A stretch of 64,000 bases of DNA from Enterobacter sp. JUb54 (GTDB lineage Bacteria; Pseudomonadota; Gammaproteobacteria; Enterobacterales; Enterobacteriaceae). The position numbers and the translations under genes were made by a program. Below the pieces are notes generated by a model. It saw only the letters and a list, made by a program, of their open reading frames with translations. It ran no database searches and was not told where the DNA came from. The stretch spans positions 4,960,001 to 5,024,000 of the forward strand of contig NZ_CP060418.1 of the NCBI RefSeq assembly GCF_014298075.1, given 5' to 3'. Positions 1 to 8,292 of this stretch are shown one piece after another. Every line of letters starts with the position of its first letter. The stretch's first letter is position 1.

Positions 1-491
1 CGGTACGGTTGCGCGCTGAGGGTATGGAACTGACGGTTGAACCACACCAGTCCGTCGCCGGCCTGGTTGTGACGGATCTGTCGAACCTCACAATAAAACA
101 CGCTGTGGCTGCCCACTTCATGGCTGGTGGCGATCGTGCAGTCGACGTTGGCGACGGCAGACGCCAGCACCGGTGAACCGGTTTCCAGTGCCAGCCACTG
201 GTCATGCAAAAAACGCTCCTCCGATCGCAGCTGGCTATTGGCGAAGATGCCGGAAAGATCCTGATGCTGAGCGGAGAGTACGTTCACGCACAGCACGCCG
301 TTCTCTTTAAACTTGCTATGAGCGAACGAGGAGCGATTCATACAGACCAGCAGCGTGGGCGGCGAATCGGTGACGCTGCACACGGCCGAGGCGGTAAAAC
401 CAAAGCGGCCCGCCGGACCATCGGTAGTGATGATGGTGATGGCGCTGCCCAACTGCGCCATGGCATTACGGAAATCTGATGTCAGGTTCAT
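1..491 (-). CDS. iacG: Flavin reductase of the indole-acetate dioxygenase system (partial at left edge)
   Basis: HpaC-like flavin reductase domain, 163 codons visible and the C-terminus cut off by the window edge; HpaC proteins are about 170 residues, so little is missing. The N-terminus reads MNLTSDFRNAMAQLGSAITI, and further in there is the family pattern FTASAVCSVTDSPPTLLVC, typical of the FMN-binding split barrel. Such enzymes reduce FMN or FAD with NAD(P)H and hand it to a separate oxygenase, here most likely the IacA flavin monooxygenase. It starts 11 bases after iacF and is the last gene of the minus-strand iacHABICDEFG run. Assignment to iacG rests on the domain plus the gene order known from other iac clusters. 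Confidence 0.85.
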   Translation of the reverse strand, partial: MNLTSDFRNAMAQLGSAITIITTDGPAGRFGFTASAVCSVTDSPPTLLVCMNRSSFAHSKFKENGVLCVNVLSAQHQDLSGIFANSQLRSEERFLHDQWLALETGSPVLASAVANVDCTIATSHEVGSHSVFYCEVRQIRHNQAGDGLVWFNRQFHTLSAQPY

Positions 492-502
492 AGCGGTATC
501 CG

Positions 503-1471
503 TTATTTCAGTTTGACGTATTCGAAGCTTTCGATAACCAGCCGGGGAGTTCTGGCACGTGAACAGCACAGCAGGATCTGATCGTTATCTTCACGTTCTT
601 CATCGGTTAAGTATTCGTCGCGGTGGTCCGGAACACCGCTACACACGTTGGCAAGGCAGGTTCCGCACACCCCCTGTTCGCAGGAGACTTTGACCTTGAT
701 CCCCGCCTTCTGCAGCGCGGCGACGATAGTCTCGTTCTCCTCGACGGTGACGGTTAAGCCCAGCTCCGGGACATCGACGTCAAAGCGGTCGCCGCCGGTT
801 TCGACTTCACGATTGAAGTACTCCTGATGCAGGCGTTCCGGGGAATAGCCGTAGCCGCGCGCGGCATCGGATAGCCAGGCCATAAACCCTTCCGGACCAC
901 AGACATAAACATGCGCATCAGCATGGTGCGGCGCCAGCACGTCTTCGGGGCGGATCTTGTGCCCTTCGTCACTGATATGCAGATGGACATGTTGGCTGAA
1001 GTGGCAGTCCGCCAGCTCGTGCAAAAAGGCCATTCCCTCGCGGCTGTGCCCGCAATAATGCATCTCGAAGGGCTTGCCGGCGCGGAACAAGGCATCCGCC
1101 ATGGCCAGCATCGGCGTAATGCCGATCCCGCCGCCTACCAGCAGGCTGCGGCTGGCGTCCATCGCCAGCGGGAACAGATTGCGCGGTGGGCTAATCGCCA
1201 CTGTGGCGCCGACCTGCAGCCGATGCGCCGCCAGCGATCCGCCGCGCGAAGCCCGATCCTTCAGGATGCCCAGACGATACTGCTCCGGGTGATGCGGGCT
1301 GCTACACAGCGAATACTGGCGGACGATCTCCTCGCCGAGGTGGAGATCGATATGCGCCCCGGCGCTAAAGGCGGGCAGGGCGGTTCCGTCCAGCGAGGCC
1401 AGCGTCAGGACGACGACCTCGGTTCCCTGAATTTCGCGTTCTACGACGCGTACGGTCAGCGTTTCAACCAT
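503..1471 (-). CDS. iacF: PDR-type ferredoxin reductase for the Rieske dioxygenase
   Basis: A 322-residue reductase of the phthalate dioxygenase reductase/VanB type: N-terminal flavin-binding barrel with RQYSLCSSP near residue 51, an NAD-binding domain with LLVGGGIGITPM near 110-121 and YVCGPEGFM near 189, then a C-terminal plant-type [2Fe-2S] domain with Cys264, Cys269, Cys272 and Cys302. It passes electrons from NAD(P)H through flavin and the iron-sulfur centre to the terminal oxygenase IacC/IacD. It lies between iacE and iacG on the minus strand, 24 bases after iacE. The domain order is clear; the partner is inferred from the cluster. Confidence 0.9.
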   Translation of the reverse strand: MVETLTVRVVEREIQGTEVVVLTLASLDGTALPAFSAGAHIDLHLGEEIVRQYSLCSSPHHPEQYRLGILKDRASRGGSLAAHRLQVGATVAISPPRNLFPLAMDASRSLLVGGGIGITPMLAMADALFRAGKPFEMHYCGHSREGMAFLHELADCHFSQHVHLHISDEGHKIRPEDVLAPHHADAHVYVCGPEGFMAWLSDAARGYGYSPERLHQEYFNREVETGGDRFDVDVPELGLTVTVEENETIVAALQKAGIKVKVSCEQGVCGTCLANVCSGVPDHRDEYLTDEEREDNDQILLCCSRARTPRLVIESFEYVKLK

Positions 1472-1495
1472 CTTTCTTCTCCACCCTGCAAGGGC

Positions 1496-2236
1496 TTAAC
1501 GCATATAGATGCCGCCGTTGATATCCCAGGTCGCCCCGGTGATAAAGGTGGCGGAAGGGGCGGCCAGCAGCTCTACCGCGCGGGCGACCAGCAGCGGATC
1601 CCCCAGGCGTTTCATCGGGATCATCTCCAGCAGCGCCGGCATTTTTTCTTGCGGTACCGCCGCCCGCACCGACGGGAGATCCAGTGGGCCAGGTGCGATG
1701 GCGTTGACGCTGACGCCGGCGGCGCTTAGCGCGCGGGCGAACACTTTGGTCAGGGTCAGAATGCCGCCTTTCGACGCCGCGTAGTGGGCGCCGGAAGCGG
1801 TGCCGCCGTTTTGCCCCGCCAGCGAGGCGAGGTTGATAATGCTGCCCTGCTGACGCTCGCTAAAATAGCGGCCGACGGTCTGGCAGCCGAGAAACGTGCC
1901 CCGCAGGTTGGTGCTGGTGACGCTATCGAATTCTTCGACGCCGATCTCCATGATCGGCGTGGTCAGGGTGAGCGCGGCGTTATTCACCAGCACATCCAGC
2001 GCACCAAAGTGGCGGCACACCTGATCCAGCGCGGCCTGGAACTGCTTGGCTTCACGGATATCCAGCGCCAGCGGCAGCAGCCGCTGCTGGTCGGCGTCAA
2101 TCTGTCGGGCGCTCTGGCGCGCGGCGTCGAGAGAGATATCGGCCATCGCAACCTGATAGCCCTGCTCCCAGAGATGGCGGCTGATGACCAGCCCAAGGCC
2201 GTTGGCCGCGCCGGTTACTAATACGGTTCTGTTCAT
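1496..2236 (-). CDS. iacE: Short-chain dehydrogenase/reductase of the iac pathway
   Basis: A 246-residue SDR with the cofactor glycine motif TGAANGLG (residues 8-15), the NNA motif near 85-87, and catalytic Ser138, Tyr152 and Lys156 (YAASK). The reading frame extends 14 codons upstream, but the start MNRTVLV at 2236 puts the Rossmann motif at the usual distance from the N-terminus and lies just after the stop of iacD at 2244. In IAA degradation IacE is thought to act on an oxidised indole-acetate intermediate on the way to catechol; that role is inferred from the cluster, while the SDR family is plain from the sequence. Confidence 0.88.
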   Translation of the reverse strand: MNRTVLVTGAANGLGLVISRHLWEQGYQVAMADISLDAARQSARQIDADQQRLLPLALDIREAKQFQAALDQVCRHFGALDVLVNNAALTLTTPIMEIGVEEFDSVTSTNLRGTFLGCQTVGRYFSERQQGSIINLASLAGQNGGTASGAHYAASKGGILTLTKVFARALSAAGVSVNAIAPGPLDLPSVRAAVPQEKMPALLEMIPMKRLGDPLLVARAVELLAAPSATFITGATWDINGGIYMR

Positions 2237-2243
2237 TGCGGCC

Positions 2244-2723
2244 TCACAGGATGTAGCCAATGCTATGCAGATAGTCATCGCCGTTAATCAACCGGACGAC
2301 CTTCTGCGCAATAAGGAAGCTCTCTCCCTGCGGCACCAGGGTGTAGCTCAGGTCAGCAACGTAGTGCTGCTCGTTACCTTTACGGTATTCATAGAGAAAC
2401 TGGGCGCAGCGGATCTCGACCTGCTCGCTGTCCTGCGCCACCAGACGATGGCGGCCGGTCATGCGAATGGTGCGCGCCCGTGGTGTCGTGGAGATCGACT
2501 CGCCGCTGTACAGACGATGGACACGCTTTTCGCGCATCGCGTGGTTGTCATAGGCGTAATTCAGCGCATTGGCGAAATCGGTGGTCTGCTGGTCGACGGG
2601 GATGATGTACATCCCCTGCGGCTGCCACAATGTCAGCCATTCGCGAAACTCACCCTGGTCGAGCAGGTCAGCTTCGAGGTTAATAAAGTGGATGGCGGCG
2701 GTTAAGGTGGACTGTGCGCTCAT
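2244..2723 (-). CDS. iacD: Aromatic-ring dioxygenase small (beta) subunit
   Basis: A 159-residue beta subunit of a ring-hydroxylating dioxygenase (NTF2-like fold), recognisable from the N-terminal pattern FINLEADLLDQGEFREWLTLW and the C-terminal YTLVPQGESFLIAQKVVRLI. It has no metal site and serves to build the alpha-beta oligomer. The start at 2723 overlaps the stop of iacC by four bases (ATGA), which is the usual translational coupling for alpha/beta pairs and decides against longer upstream starts in the frame. Confidence 0.9.
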   Translation of the reverse strand: MSAQSTLTAAIHFINLEADLLDQGEFREWLTLWQPQGMYIIPVDQQTTDFANALNYAYDNHAMREKRVHRLYSGESISTTPRARTIRMTGRHRLVAQDSEQVEIRCAQFLYEYRKGNEQHYVADLSYTLVPQGESFLIAQKVVRLINGDDYLHSIGYIL

Positions 2724-4027
2724 TTTTGCCCCCGGCTTTCGGCAGTCATGTACTTTTTCCATTGCTGATAGGCGGCACGCATGCCGGTTTCGGCGCTGAC
2801 GTCGCTGCGCAAACCGTCGGCGGTGCGGGTCTCTCCCGGCAGGCCGCGGTTGAGCATGATCCACAGATCGTTACCCGCGCCGCCGCCGCGCTGGACGCGC
2901 TCCCATGCTTCTGAATCATCCGGCGTGCCAAAGCCCATCGGCCCCTGGAAGTGTTCGTGCATCCGCAGGCGCGCCTGGTTGGCGATCGCCGGGCCATCTT
3001 TCATGGTCAGCACCACGTGGTGGATTTCGGTTTCCTGTACCGACACGGGCTGCAGTACGCGGAAGAACGCCATCGAGCAGGCCACGTTGGGGAACAGGTT
3101 CAGGTTAAAGCCGCTGCCGCCCACCGCGCGGACGATGCGACGCACCTGCAGCTCTTCATGACCTTCCTCGCGTAGCGCCTGGGCCAGTTCGAGGAAACGG
3201 TCCGGCACCGGCGCATCGAGGTTCTTTTCGAGATCAATCAACTCCGGGATCATCACCATCACGCTGTGCCCGTTGCCGAGGTCTTCGACAAAACCTTTGC
3301 CGTCGACGAAGTTGAGCATCTCTTCCGTCTGCTTATCGACCGAGCTGAGGAATGATTTATGCACGATGGGGAAGTGGTAGCCGTCGGTGGTATTTTCCAG
3401 CTGGATCTTCCAGTTGCCAGGGAAGCGGAAGCGGTGGGCGGTGGTGGCCTGCAGCGCATAGCCCGCCCCCTGTTTCATAAACAGATCCATCCACTTCATG
3501 GCCGGGCCGAGGAAATCCGTCAGCGGTTCGATCTCATGGTCGAAGGTGGCGAAGATCATCCCGGCGTAGCTTTCGGTTCGCAGACGCACCATCCCGAGCT
3601 GGTCTTTTTCCAGGGTATCGCCGTAGCTTTCCGGATGCGGCACGCCGCGCAGGGCGCCATCGAGGCCGTAGCCCCAGCCGTGATACGGGCAGACGAAGCT
3701 GTTGGTTTTTCCGCTGCGGTGTTCGCAGACGGTGGCGGCGCGGTGACGGCAGCGGTTCAGCAGGACGTTGATATTGCCCTTGCGGTCACGCACCACGATG
3801 ACCGGCTGGGTGCCGACCATCGACGACTTAAAGCTGCCGGTGTCCGGGACTTCGCTTTCGTGCGCCACCCACACCCAGGTGTGGTTAAAAATCTTCTCAA
3901 TCTCGAGGGCGAAGATATCGCCGGAGGTGTACAGCGAGGTATGCACCCGGTCTGACTGCACCAGGGCGGCTAACGTGGCGGCGCAGTAGCCGCTCTCTAA
4001 ATTTTTAACCGGAATACATTCAGACAT
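2720..4027 (-). CDS. iacC: Rieske dioxygenase large (alpha) subunit
   Basis: A 435-residue terminal oxygenase. The Rieske [2Fe-2S] site is CRH at residues 93-95 and CPYH at 113-116; the mononuclear iron site is DGYHFPIVH, giving His218 and His223, with Asp215 as the bridging aspartate. This is a complete alpha subunit of normal size. It pairs with IacD and takes electrons from IacF. In known IAA degraders IacCD works on an oxindole-type intermediate; the substrate here is inferred from the gene order. There is a 53-base gap to iacI upstream. Confidence 0.92.
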   Translation of the reverse strand: MSECIPVKNLESGYCAATLAALVQSDRVHTSLYTSGDIFALEIEKIFNHTWVWVAHESEVPDTGSFKSSMVGTQPVIVVRDRKGNINVLLNRCRHRAATVCEHRSGKTNSFVCPYHGWGYGLDGALRGVPHPESYGDTLEKDQLGMVRLRTESYAGMIFATFDHEIEPLTDFLGPAMKWMDLFMKQGAGYALQATTAHRFRFPGNWKIQLENTTDGYHFPIVHKSFLSSVDKQTEEMLNFVDGKGFVEDLGNGHSVMVMIPELIDLEKNLDAPVPDRFLELAQALREEGHEELQVRRIVRAVGGSGFNLNLFPNVACSMAFFRVLQPVSVQETEIHHVVLTMKDGPAIANQARLRMHEHFQGPMGFGTPDDSEAWERVQRGGGAGNDLWIMLNRGLPGETRTADGLRSDVSAETGMRAAYQQWKKYMTAESRGQK

Positions 4028-4080
4028 TGCTCAATCTCCTGAGGCCCCGTGATGGTTCTGCGGGCGGACTGCCCGCGGAA

Positions 4081-4608
4081 TCATTCCGGAGACTGCGTTG
4101 CATTAGGTACGGGTAAATCCGCCTGCGAGTGCCAGTAATCCACCGGGCGACTCAATAAATTTCGGGTGGTGAAATGATCGATCAGCCAGCGGTCGTCGGC
4201 TTTTTTAAAGCGGATGACCAGTTCAGCGCTGTTGAGATGCGACCCGCCGGCGCGGAAGGTGGAAACCTGCAACATTTTCCAGCGTCCGATGGCCTCTTTC
4301 TCCGCACAAATATCAATATATTCTGACGTTAAATAATGAACGTTAATAGCAAAGTGAGAGGGCTCGCTAATATAGTTGGCCATCATGCTGGCAATGTTTT
4401 CGCGTCCGCAATAACGCCCTAATTTCATTTGATATAAACTGCCGATACCTTCCCAGATAGCCGCTTCGCTAAATAAGTCAGCAATTTTATTGGCGATATC
4501 CGGATGGGATAAATCGTCGCATAAATGCATATACTGGCTCATCAGATTACGGATCTGGTTGGCGGCTTCGAGTTTATCCAGGCGCTGCAGCAGTTTATCG
4601 TTATTCAT
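4081..4608 (-). CDS. iacI: SnoaL/NTF2-like protein of the iac cluster
   Basis: A 175-residue SnoaL-like protein beginning MNNDKLLQRLDKLEAANQIR with a short N-terminal helix, followed by the NTF2-like core (patterns AAIWEGIG and ELVIRFKKADDRWLIDHF). Members act as small hydrolases, isomerases or hydroxylases and have no common catalytic motif to check. In several iac clusters a gene of this type, iacI, sits between iacB and iacC exactly as here. It ends 53 bases before iacC and follows iacB by three bases, so it is co-transcribed. The biochemical step is not evident from sequence. Confidence 0.8.
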   Translation of the reverse strand: MNNDKLLQRLDKLEAANQIRNLMSQYMHLCDDLSHPDIANKIADLFSEAAIWEGIGSLYQMKLGRYCGRENIASMMANYISEPSHFAINVHYLTSEYIDICAEKEAIGRWKMLQVSTFRAGGSHLNSAELVIRFKKADDRWLIDHFTTRNLLSRPVDYWHSQADLPVPNATQSPE

Positions 4609-4611
4609 TTA

Positions 4612-4956
4612 TCAGGCCTGAATAATTAATTCACGCCCGGTACGGGCTACGACTTTACAATATTTCCACAGGCGGTCCGGACCGCCGCCAACCTGCACGC
4701 TGCGGAACAAATTGCAGGCGGCGGTCACGGCGTCAAAATCGCGGGCGTCGGCGAGGACGTAGGTGGTCCACGGCCAGCCGGTAGAGGGCCCGACCATTAC
4801 CCGGTCGTCATCCATATTGCCGATCACCTGAATACCGTCGGTGTTTTCAATCCCTATCATCATTTCGCCAAACGCGGCCCAGACCTGCTTGCCGACCTCC
4901 GGGGTGGCATCGAAAAAGTTCTGATTTACGCCGATACAAAATAGAACACGGATCAT
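4612..4956 (-). CDS. iacB: IacB-like small protein of unknown mechanism
   Basis: A 114-residue protein with no catalytic motif that I recognise; it contains GIENTDGIQVIGNMDDDRVMV and WPWTTYVLADARDFDAV, a pattern suggestive of a dimeric alpha/beta ferredoxin-like fold. The frame has earlier ATGs, but the ribosome site AAGGAG lies seven bases before the ATG at 4956 and only one base before the ATG at 4962, so 4956 is chosen. It sits 19 bases after iacA, matching the position of iacB in other IAA-degradation clusters. Its role is inferred only from that position. Confidence 0.75.
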   Translation of the reverse strand: MIRVLFCIGVNQNFFDATPEVGKQVWAAFGEMMIGIENTDGIQVIGNMDDDRVMVGPSTGWPWTTYVLADARDFDAVTAACNLFRSVQVGGGPDRLWKYCKVVARTGRELIIQA

Positions 4957-4975
4957 CGTCATACTCCTTAAAAGG

Positions 4976-6142
4976 TTATAAATAGCCGGGCAGCGGCGAG
5001 TGGCCGAAGAACATGTTCCCGGCATTGATGTAAGTCAGTTCGCCCATAAAGGCATGCTGAGTGATCACCATCGAATCGCGGGCATAGCGCTGCAGCGGGC
5101 TACGCATGGCGACGCCGGGCATACCGGCCAGCTTCAGCGCGCGGGTGGTCACGGAGGAAGAGACGCGGGTGATATGCGTCGAGGACAGCCGCAGGGCGTT
5201 GATCATCTCTTCGCCTGGGGTATCACCGCGTAAAATGGTCTGCCAGACGTCGTCGATGGCGTCGTAGAACCAGCAGCGGGCCGAGCGCAGCTCCGCTTCG
5301 CAGTGGGCGATTTCCATCTGTGCGAACTGGCGGTCGGCGAGACACGGAGCGCCGGTGACCGAACTCTGGCGCTCGGCGATGGCGTAGATCTCGCTGAGCG
5401 CGGCGCGGGCGATACCCAGCGCTACCACCGAGAGTACCTGGGTTGCCAGCGACAGCACCGGGTAGCGGTAAAGCGCGCCGTCCAGATTGAGTTCGCCGCC
5501 GCGAATAAAGGTCCACTCTTCGGGGACAAACGCCTCTTTGAGCACTACGTCATGGCTGCCGGTGCCGGCCAGACCGACGGTATTCCATACCGGGTCGATG
5601 GTGAAGCGATCGGCGGGAAGCACCGCGATACGCGGCAGCGGGCGGGCAGAGCCGTCATCCGGCAGAATGCCCACGCCGATAAGCTCTGCGCCGGTGCAGC
5701 CGCTGGCGAAGCTCCAGCGCCCGCTGACCTGGAATCCGCCGTCCTGGGCGGTGGCTTTTTGCGGAGGGAAAATCCCGCCGGCAAAGACCACATCCGGGCC
5801 ATGACGATAAATTTCATCCAGCGTGCTTAAGGGCAGGCCGCCGAGATAGAAAGGGTTCATGCCAAAGCTGGCGACCCATCCGGCGGAGCCGTCGGCGCTG
5901 GCGATGGTTTCAATCAGCTGGCAAAATTCGGCGGGTGAAATTTCATCCCCGCCATATTGCGCCGGGACTAATGCACGATAAACGCCAATTTTTTTAAAGC
6001 GCGCAATAATATCGCCAGAGATATATCGCTGCTGTTCAAATTCCTCACTGCGCGATTTTAATTCGCCGAGTAATTCGTTTAATTCACTATTTGTTGCGTG
6101 CAGGGTCTTTTCCGCACGCAGTGATGCCGATGGGTTTAACAT
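4976..6142 (-). CDS. iacA: Flavin-dependent monooxygenase of the acyl-CoA dehydrogenase fold (first IAA oxidation step)
   Basis: A 388-residue protein with the acyl-CoA dehydrogenase fold: N-terminal helical domain (GVYRALVPAQYGGDEISP), middle beta domain (WSFASGCTGAELIGVG, and WNTVGLAGTGSHDVVL) and C-terminal helical domain. Proteins of this size with a separate HpaC-like reductase are group D flavin monooxygenases, as in HsaA and the indole oxygenases. IacA hydroxylates indole-3-acetate using reduced flavin supplied by the reductase at the left edge. It follows iacH by 71 bases. Confidence is high for the family and good for the pathway because the entire gene set is present. Confidence 0.9.
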   Translation of the reverse strand: MLNPSASLRAEKTLHATNSELNELLGELKSRSEEFEQQRYISGDIIARFKKIGVYRALVPAQYGGDEISPAEFCQLIETIASADGSAGWVASFGMNPFYLGGLPLSTLDEIYRHGPDVVFAGGIFPPQKATAQDGGFQVSGRWSFASGCTGAELIGVGILPDDGSARPLPRIAVLPADRFTIDPVWNTVGLAGTGSHDVVLKEAFVPEEWTFIRGGELNLDGALYRYPVLSLATQVLSVVALGIARAALSEIYAIAERQSSVTGAPCLADRQFAQMEIAHCEAELRSARCWFYDAIDDVWQTILRGDTPGEEMINALRLSSTHITRVSSSVTTRALKLAGMPGVAMRSPLQRYARDSMVITQHAFMGELTYINAGNMFFGHSPLPGYL

Positions 6143-6213
6143 GTGACATAGCCTCTTCCAGTTAAAGAGAGTGAATTGTTTTTGTTGTTATTATTATTAG
6201 TTTGCGAGTCTGA

Positions 6214-7356
6214 TTATTTTAACTTTGCCATTAATGCTTCGGCAAAATAGAGTAAATCGAATTCTTTATTTTTCCGCCCGACGATTTGTAAGGCCACCGG
6301 GCGTTGATTTATTTCCCCGATGGGGAGCGTCAGCGCCGGATGGCCGCTGAGATTAAACGGCCGCACCAGCCGGGTCAGGTTCACCACGTTTAGCGGGTCG
6401 GCGGCTTCGGCCAGCGTCGGCGGGAAGGCCGGCAGGGTCGGCAGTAAAATCACTGGCGTGCGGGCCAGTTGGGCATCAACGGCCTGGCTGAAGGTCTGGC
6501 GTATATCTTCGGCGGCCCGGCGCTGGGCCGGGCTAATGTCCGCCCCCGCGCGGATGCGCACGGCCACATCCTGGGCCAGCAGCGGGGAGTCGACGATGGT
6601 GTGAAACGCCAGCCAGTTTTCCTGGCTGATTATCGTCAGGCCGGCCTGATGGGCGTCGGCAAAACCTGGCAGCGAAGTCTGCGCCGCCTGGATCCCCGCC
6701 TGTGTCAGGCGGGCAAGGATCAACTGTTCAATGTCGGCCGTCGCCAACCCGCAGAGAAAGGCCGTAGCCGGCTGAGCCGGGGCGGCCGGGGCGCGCTCGC
6801 CCAGTACGGTTTCCAGCACCGGTCGCAGGGTTGCCACGTCGCGACTGAAGAAACCAACGCAGTCCAGCGAACTGTCGGTGGGCATCACTCCCTGGCGACT
6901 CACGCGGCCCCAGGTCGGTTTCAGACCCACCACGCCGCAACAGGCCGCCGGCATACGCACCGAACCGCCGGTGTCGGTGCCAATCGCAAAATCGACCTCG
7001 CCCGCGGCGACCACGGTGGCGGAACCGCTCGACGATCCGCCGGGGATCAGCGCCGGATAGTGCGGGTTGACCGGGGTTCCGCTCCAGCTATTGATGCCGG
7101 TAACGCCAAAGGCCAGCTCATGCAGGGTCGTTTTCCCGCGCAGCTGATAGCCGTTATCCAGCAGTTGCTGAACCACCCGGGCGTGGGCTTCAGCCGCCGG
7201 TACATTCTGCCGCACCGGGCTTCCGGCCTGGGTGGCGTGGTCGGCGATATCAATGGTGTCTTTGACCGCAAACGTCACTTCTCCGGCGCCCAGCGTAAAG
7301 CGCGAGATAAATCCTGAAGGCGCGGATGTCATGTCTGAGCAATGTTCATTAGCCAT
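6214..7356 (-). CDS. iacH: Amidase-signature hydrolase of the iac cluster
   Basis: A 380-residue amidase-signature enzyme. The Ser-cisSer-Lys triad is visible: Lys32 in FAVKDTID, the GGSSSGS loop at 106-112, and Ser132 in GTDTGGSVRMP. Members hydrolyse amides; IacH is the first gene of the cluster in other enterics and is thought to process an amide intermediate or an IAA conjugate, which is inference. The start at 7356 lacks a strong ribosome site; an in-frame ATG at 7332 is a weaker alternative since both precede the conserved region. The upstream 358-base gap carries the likely operon promoter. Confidence 0.85.
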   Translation of the reverse strand: MANEHCSDMTSAPSGFISRFTLGAGEVTFAVKDTIDIADHATQAGSPVRQNVPAAEAHARVVQQLLDNGYQLRGKTTLHELAFGVTGINSWSGTPVNPHYPALIPGGSSSGSATVVAAGEVDFAIGTDTGGSVRMPAACCGVVGLKPTWGRVSRQGVMPTDSSLDCVGFFSRDVATLRPVLETVLGERAPAAPAQPATAFLCGLATADIEQLILARLTQAGIQAAQTSLPGFADAHQAGLTIISQENWLAFHTIVDSPLLAQDVAVRIRAGADISPAQRRAAEDIRQTFSQAVDAQLARTPVILLPTLPAFPPTLAEAADPLNVVNLTRLVRPFNLSGHPALTLPIGEINQRPVALQIVGRKNKEFDLLYFAEALMAKLK

Positions 7357-7714
7357 GGTTTATTTATCCGTTTAACGATACTGAGCGAAGTGATATGGGC
7401 ATAAAACGTACAGCGTCGAACTTGAGATAATCTTGTCATTAAAACTTGAAAGTTCAAGTAATTTGTAACGTATTTTTCACATCGATTTTGGTGATATGAA
7501 TTTTTTATAAATAAAAAATAATTTTTAATTTATTGTTTTTTATGGTTATTATTGAGTGGTTATATTTTAATCTCTTGAGGGTGGTCACAAAAAACAGCGC
7601 AAAAATATAAGTTAATAAAATGATAAAAACCGTGCGAAAAACGTAGGGAGAATGGGAAGAACGACAATACCCTTTTTACTATCAAGGTTATTGTCGCGTC
7701 GTCAGAAGGGGGAA
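7357..7714. promoter_or_regulatory. iac operon promoter region
   Basis: A 358-base AT-rich gap between iacR and iacH without a credible reading frame. It contains runs of A and T (7495-7560) unlike the GC-rich genes around it, and an inverted repeat at 7444-7459. Since iacH and iacR point the same way, this segment should hold the iacHABICDEFG promoter and possibly the end of the iacR transcript. No clear rho-independent terminator was seen. Confidence 0.6.
7444..7459. promoter_or_regulatory. Candidate IacR operator
   Basis: ACTTGAA-AG-TTCAAGT, two perfect 7-base arms around a 2-base centre, 88 bases before the iacH start. MarR-family repressors bind palindromes of this size, and the only MarR gene beside it is iacR. 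A related half-site, AACTTGAGAT, lies just before it at about 7420. The assignment to IacR is inference from position and symmetry. Confidence 0.5.
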
Positions 7715-8191
7715 CTAATCGTTGAGGTTGTGGAGCAGCAGGGATAACACATGATTCATTTTCTTTTCCTGGGCAGGGGTAATGCCTTTAAATGCCCTGG
7801 CGAACACTTTTTTGCTCAGCACCTGGGCCTCGGCGACCTTTGCCTGACCGGCGGGCGTCAGCTCGGCTTCCGTGACGCGGCCATCGCTGGCGCTGATATG
7901 GGTGGTCAGCAGCCCGTCATCGCGCAGGCGCCCCACGATTTTGGTGACGGTGGGCATTTTACTGACGGCATACTCCGTAATACGGGAAATACTGGCCCGG
8001 TGATATTGATGAACCAGCATCAGCACCCGGAAACGGGAAAGATCGATATCGATTTTTTTTAATTCTATTTCCATCAACTGCGTATACTTTGCATACACGT
8101 TGACCACCCAGAAGAAGGGAAACTCCTCTTTATGGAAGCGGCTCTCGTGGCTGTCGGGGTGTTCAGAGGTGTTATTTTGATCCACAAGCAT
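7715..8191 (-). CDS. iacR: MarR-family repressor of the iac operon
   Basis: A protein of about 158 residues with the winged-helix MarR core (RASISRITEYAVSKMPTVTK as recognition region, then DGLLTTHISASDGRVTEAELT as the wing). MarR repressors bind aromatic acids and release DNA, so IAA or an early product would induce iacH-G. The AAGGAG ribosome site directly abuts the ATG at 8191 (no spacer) but is six bases from an in-frame GTG at 8185, so the true start may be that GTG. It is transcribed in the same direction as the operon it probably controls. Confidence 0.85.
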   Translation of the reverse strand: MLVDQNNTSEHPDSHESRFHKEEFPFFWVVNVYAKYTQLMEIELKKIDIDLSRFRVLMLVHQYHRASISRITEYAVSKMPTVTKIVGRLRDDGLLTTHISASDGRVTEAELTPAGQAKVAEAQVLSKKVFARAFKGITPAQEKKMNHVLSLLLHNLND

Positions 8192-8292
8192 CTCCTTGCC
8201 TGACGACGGTAGAATGGCTGATGGTATGCGTAATTGACGGGTATTGTAAAATGCAATCTACGCCTGCTGAGGTAGGCTCTTAATGGCTAAAA

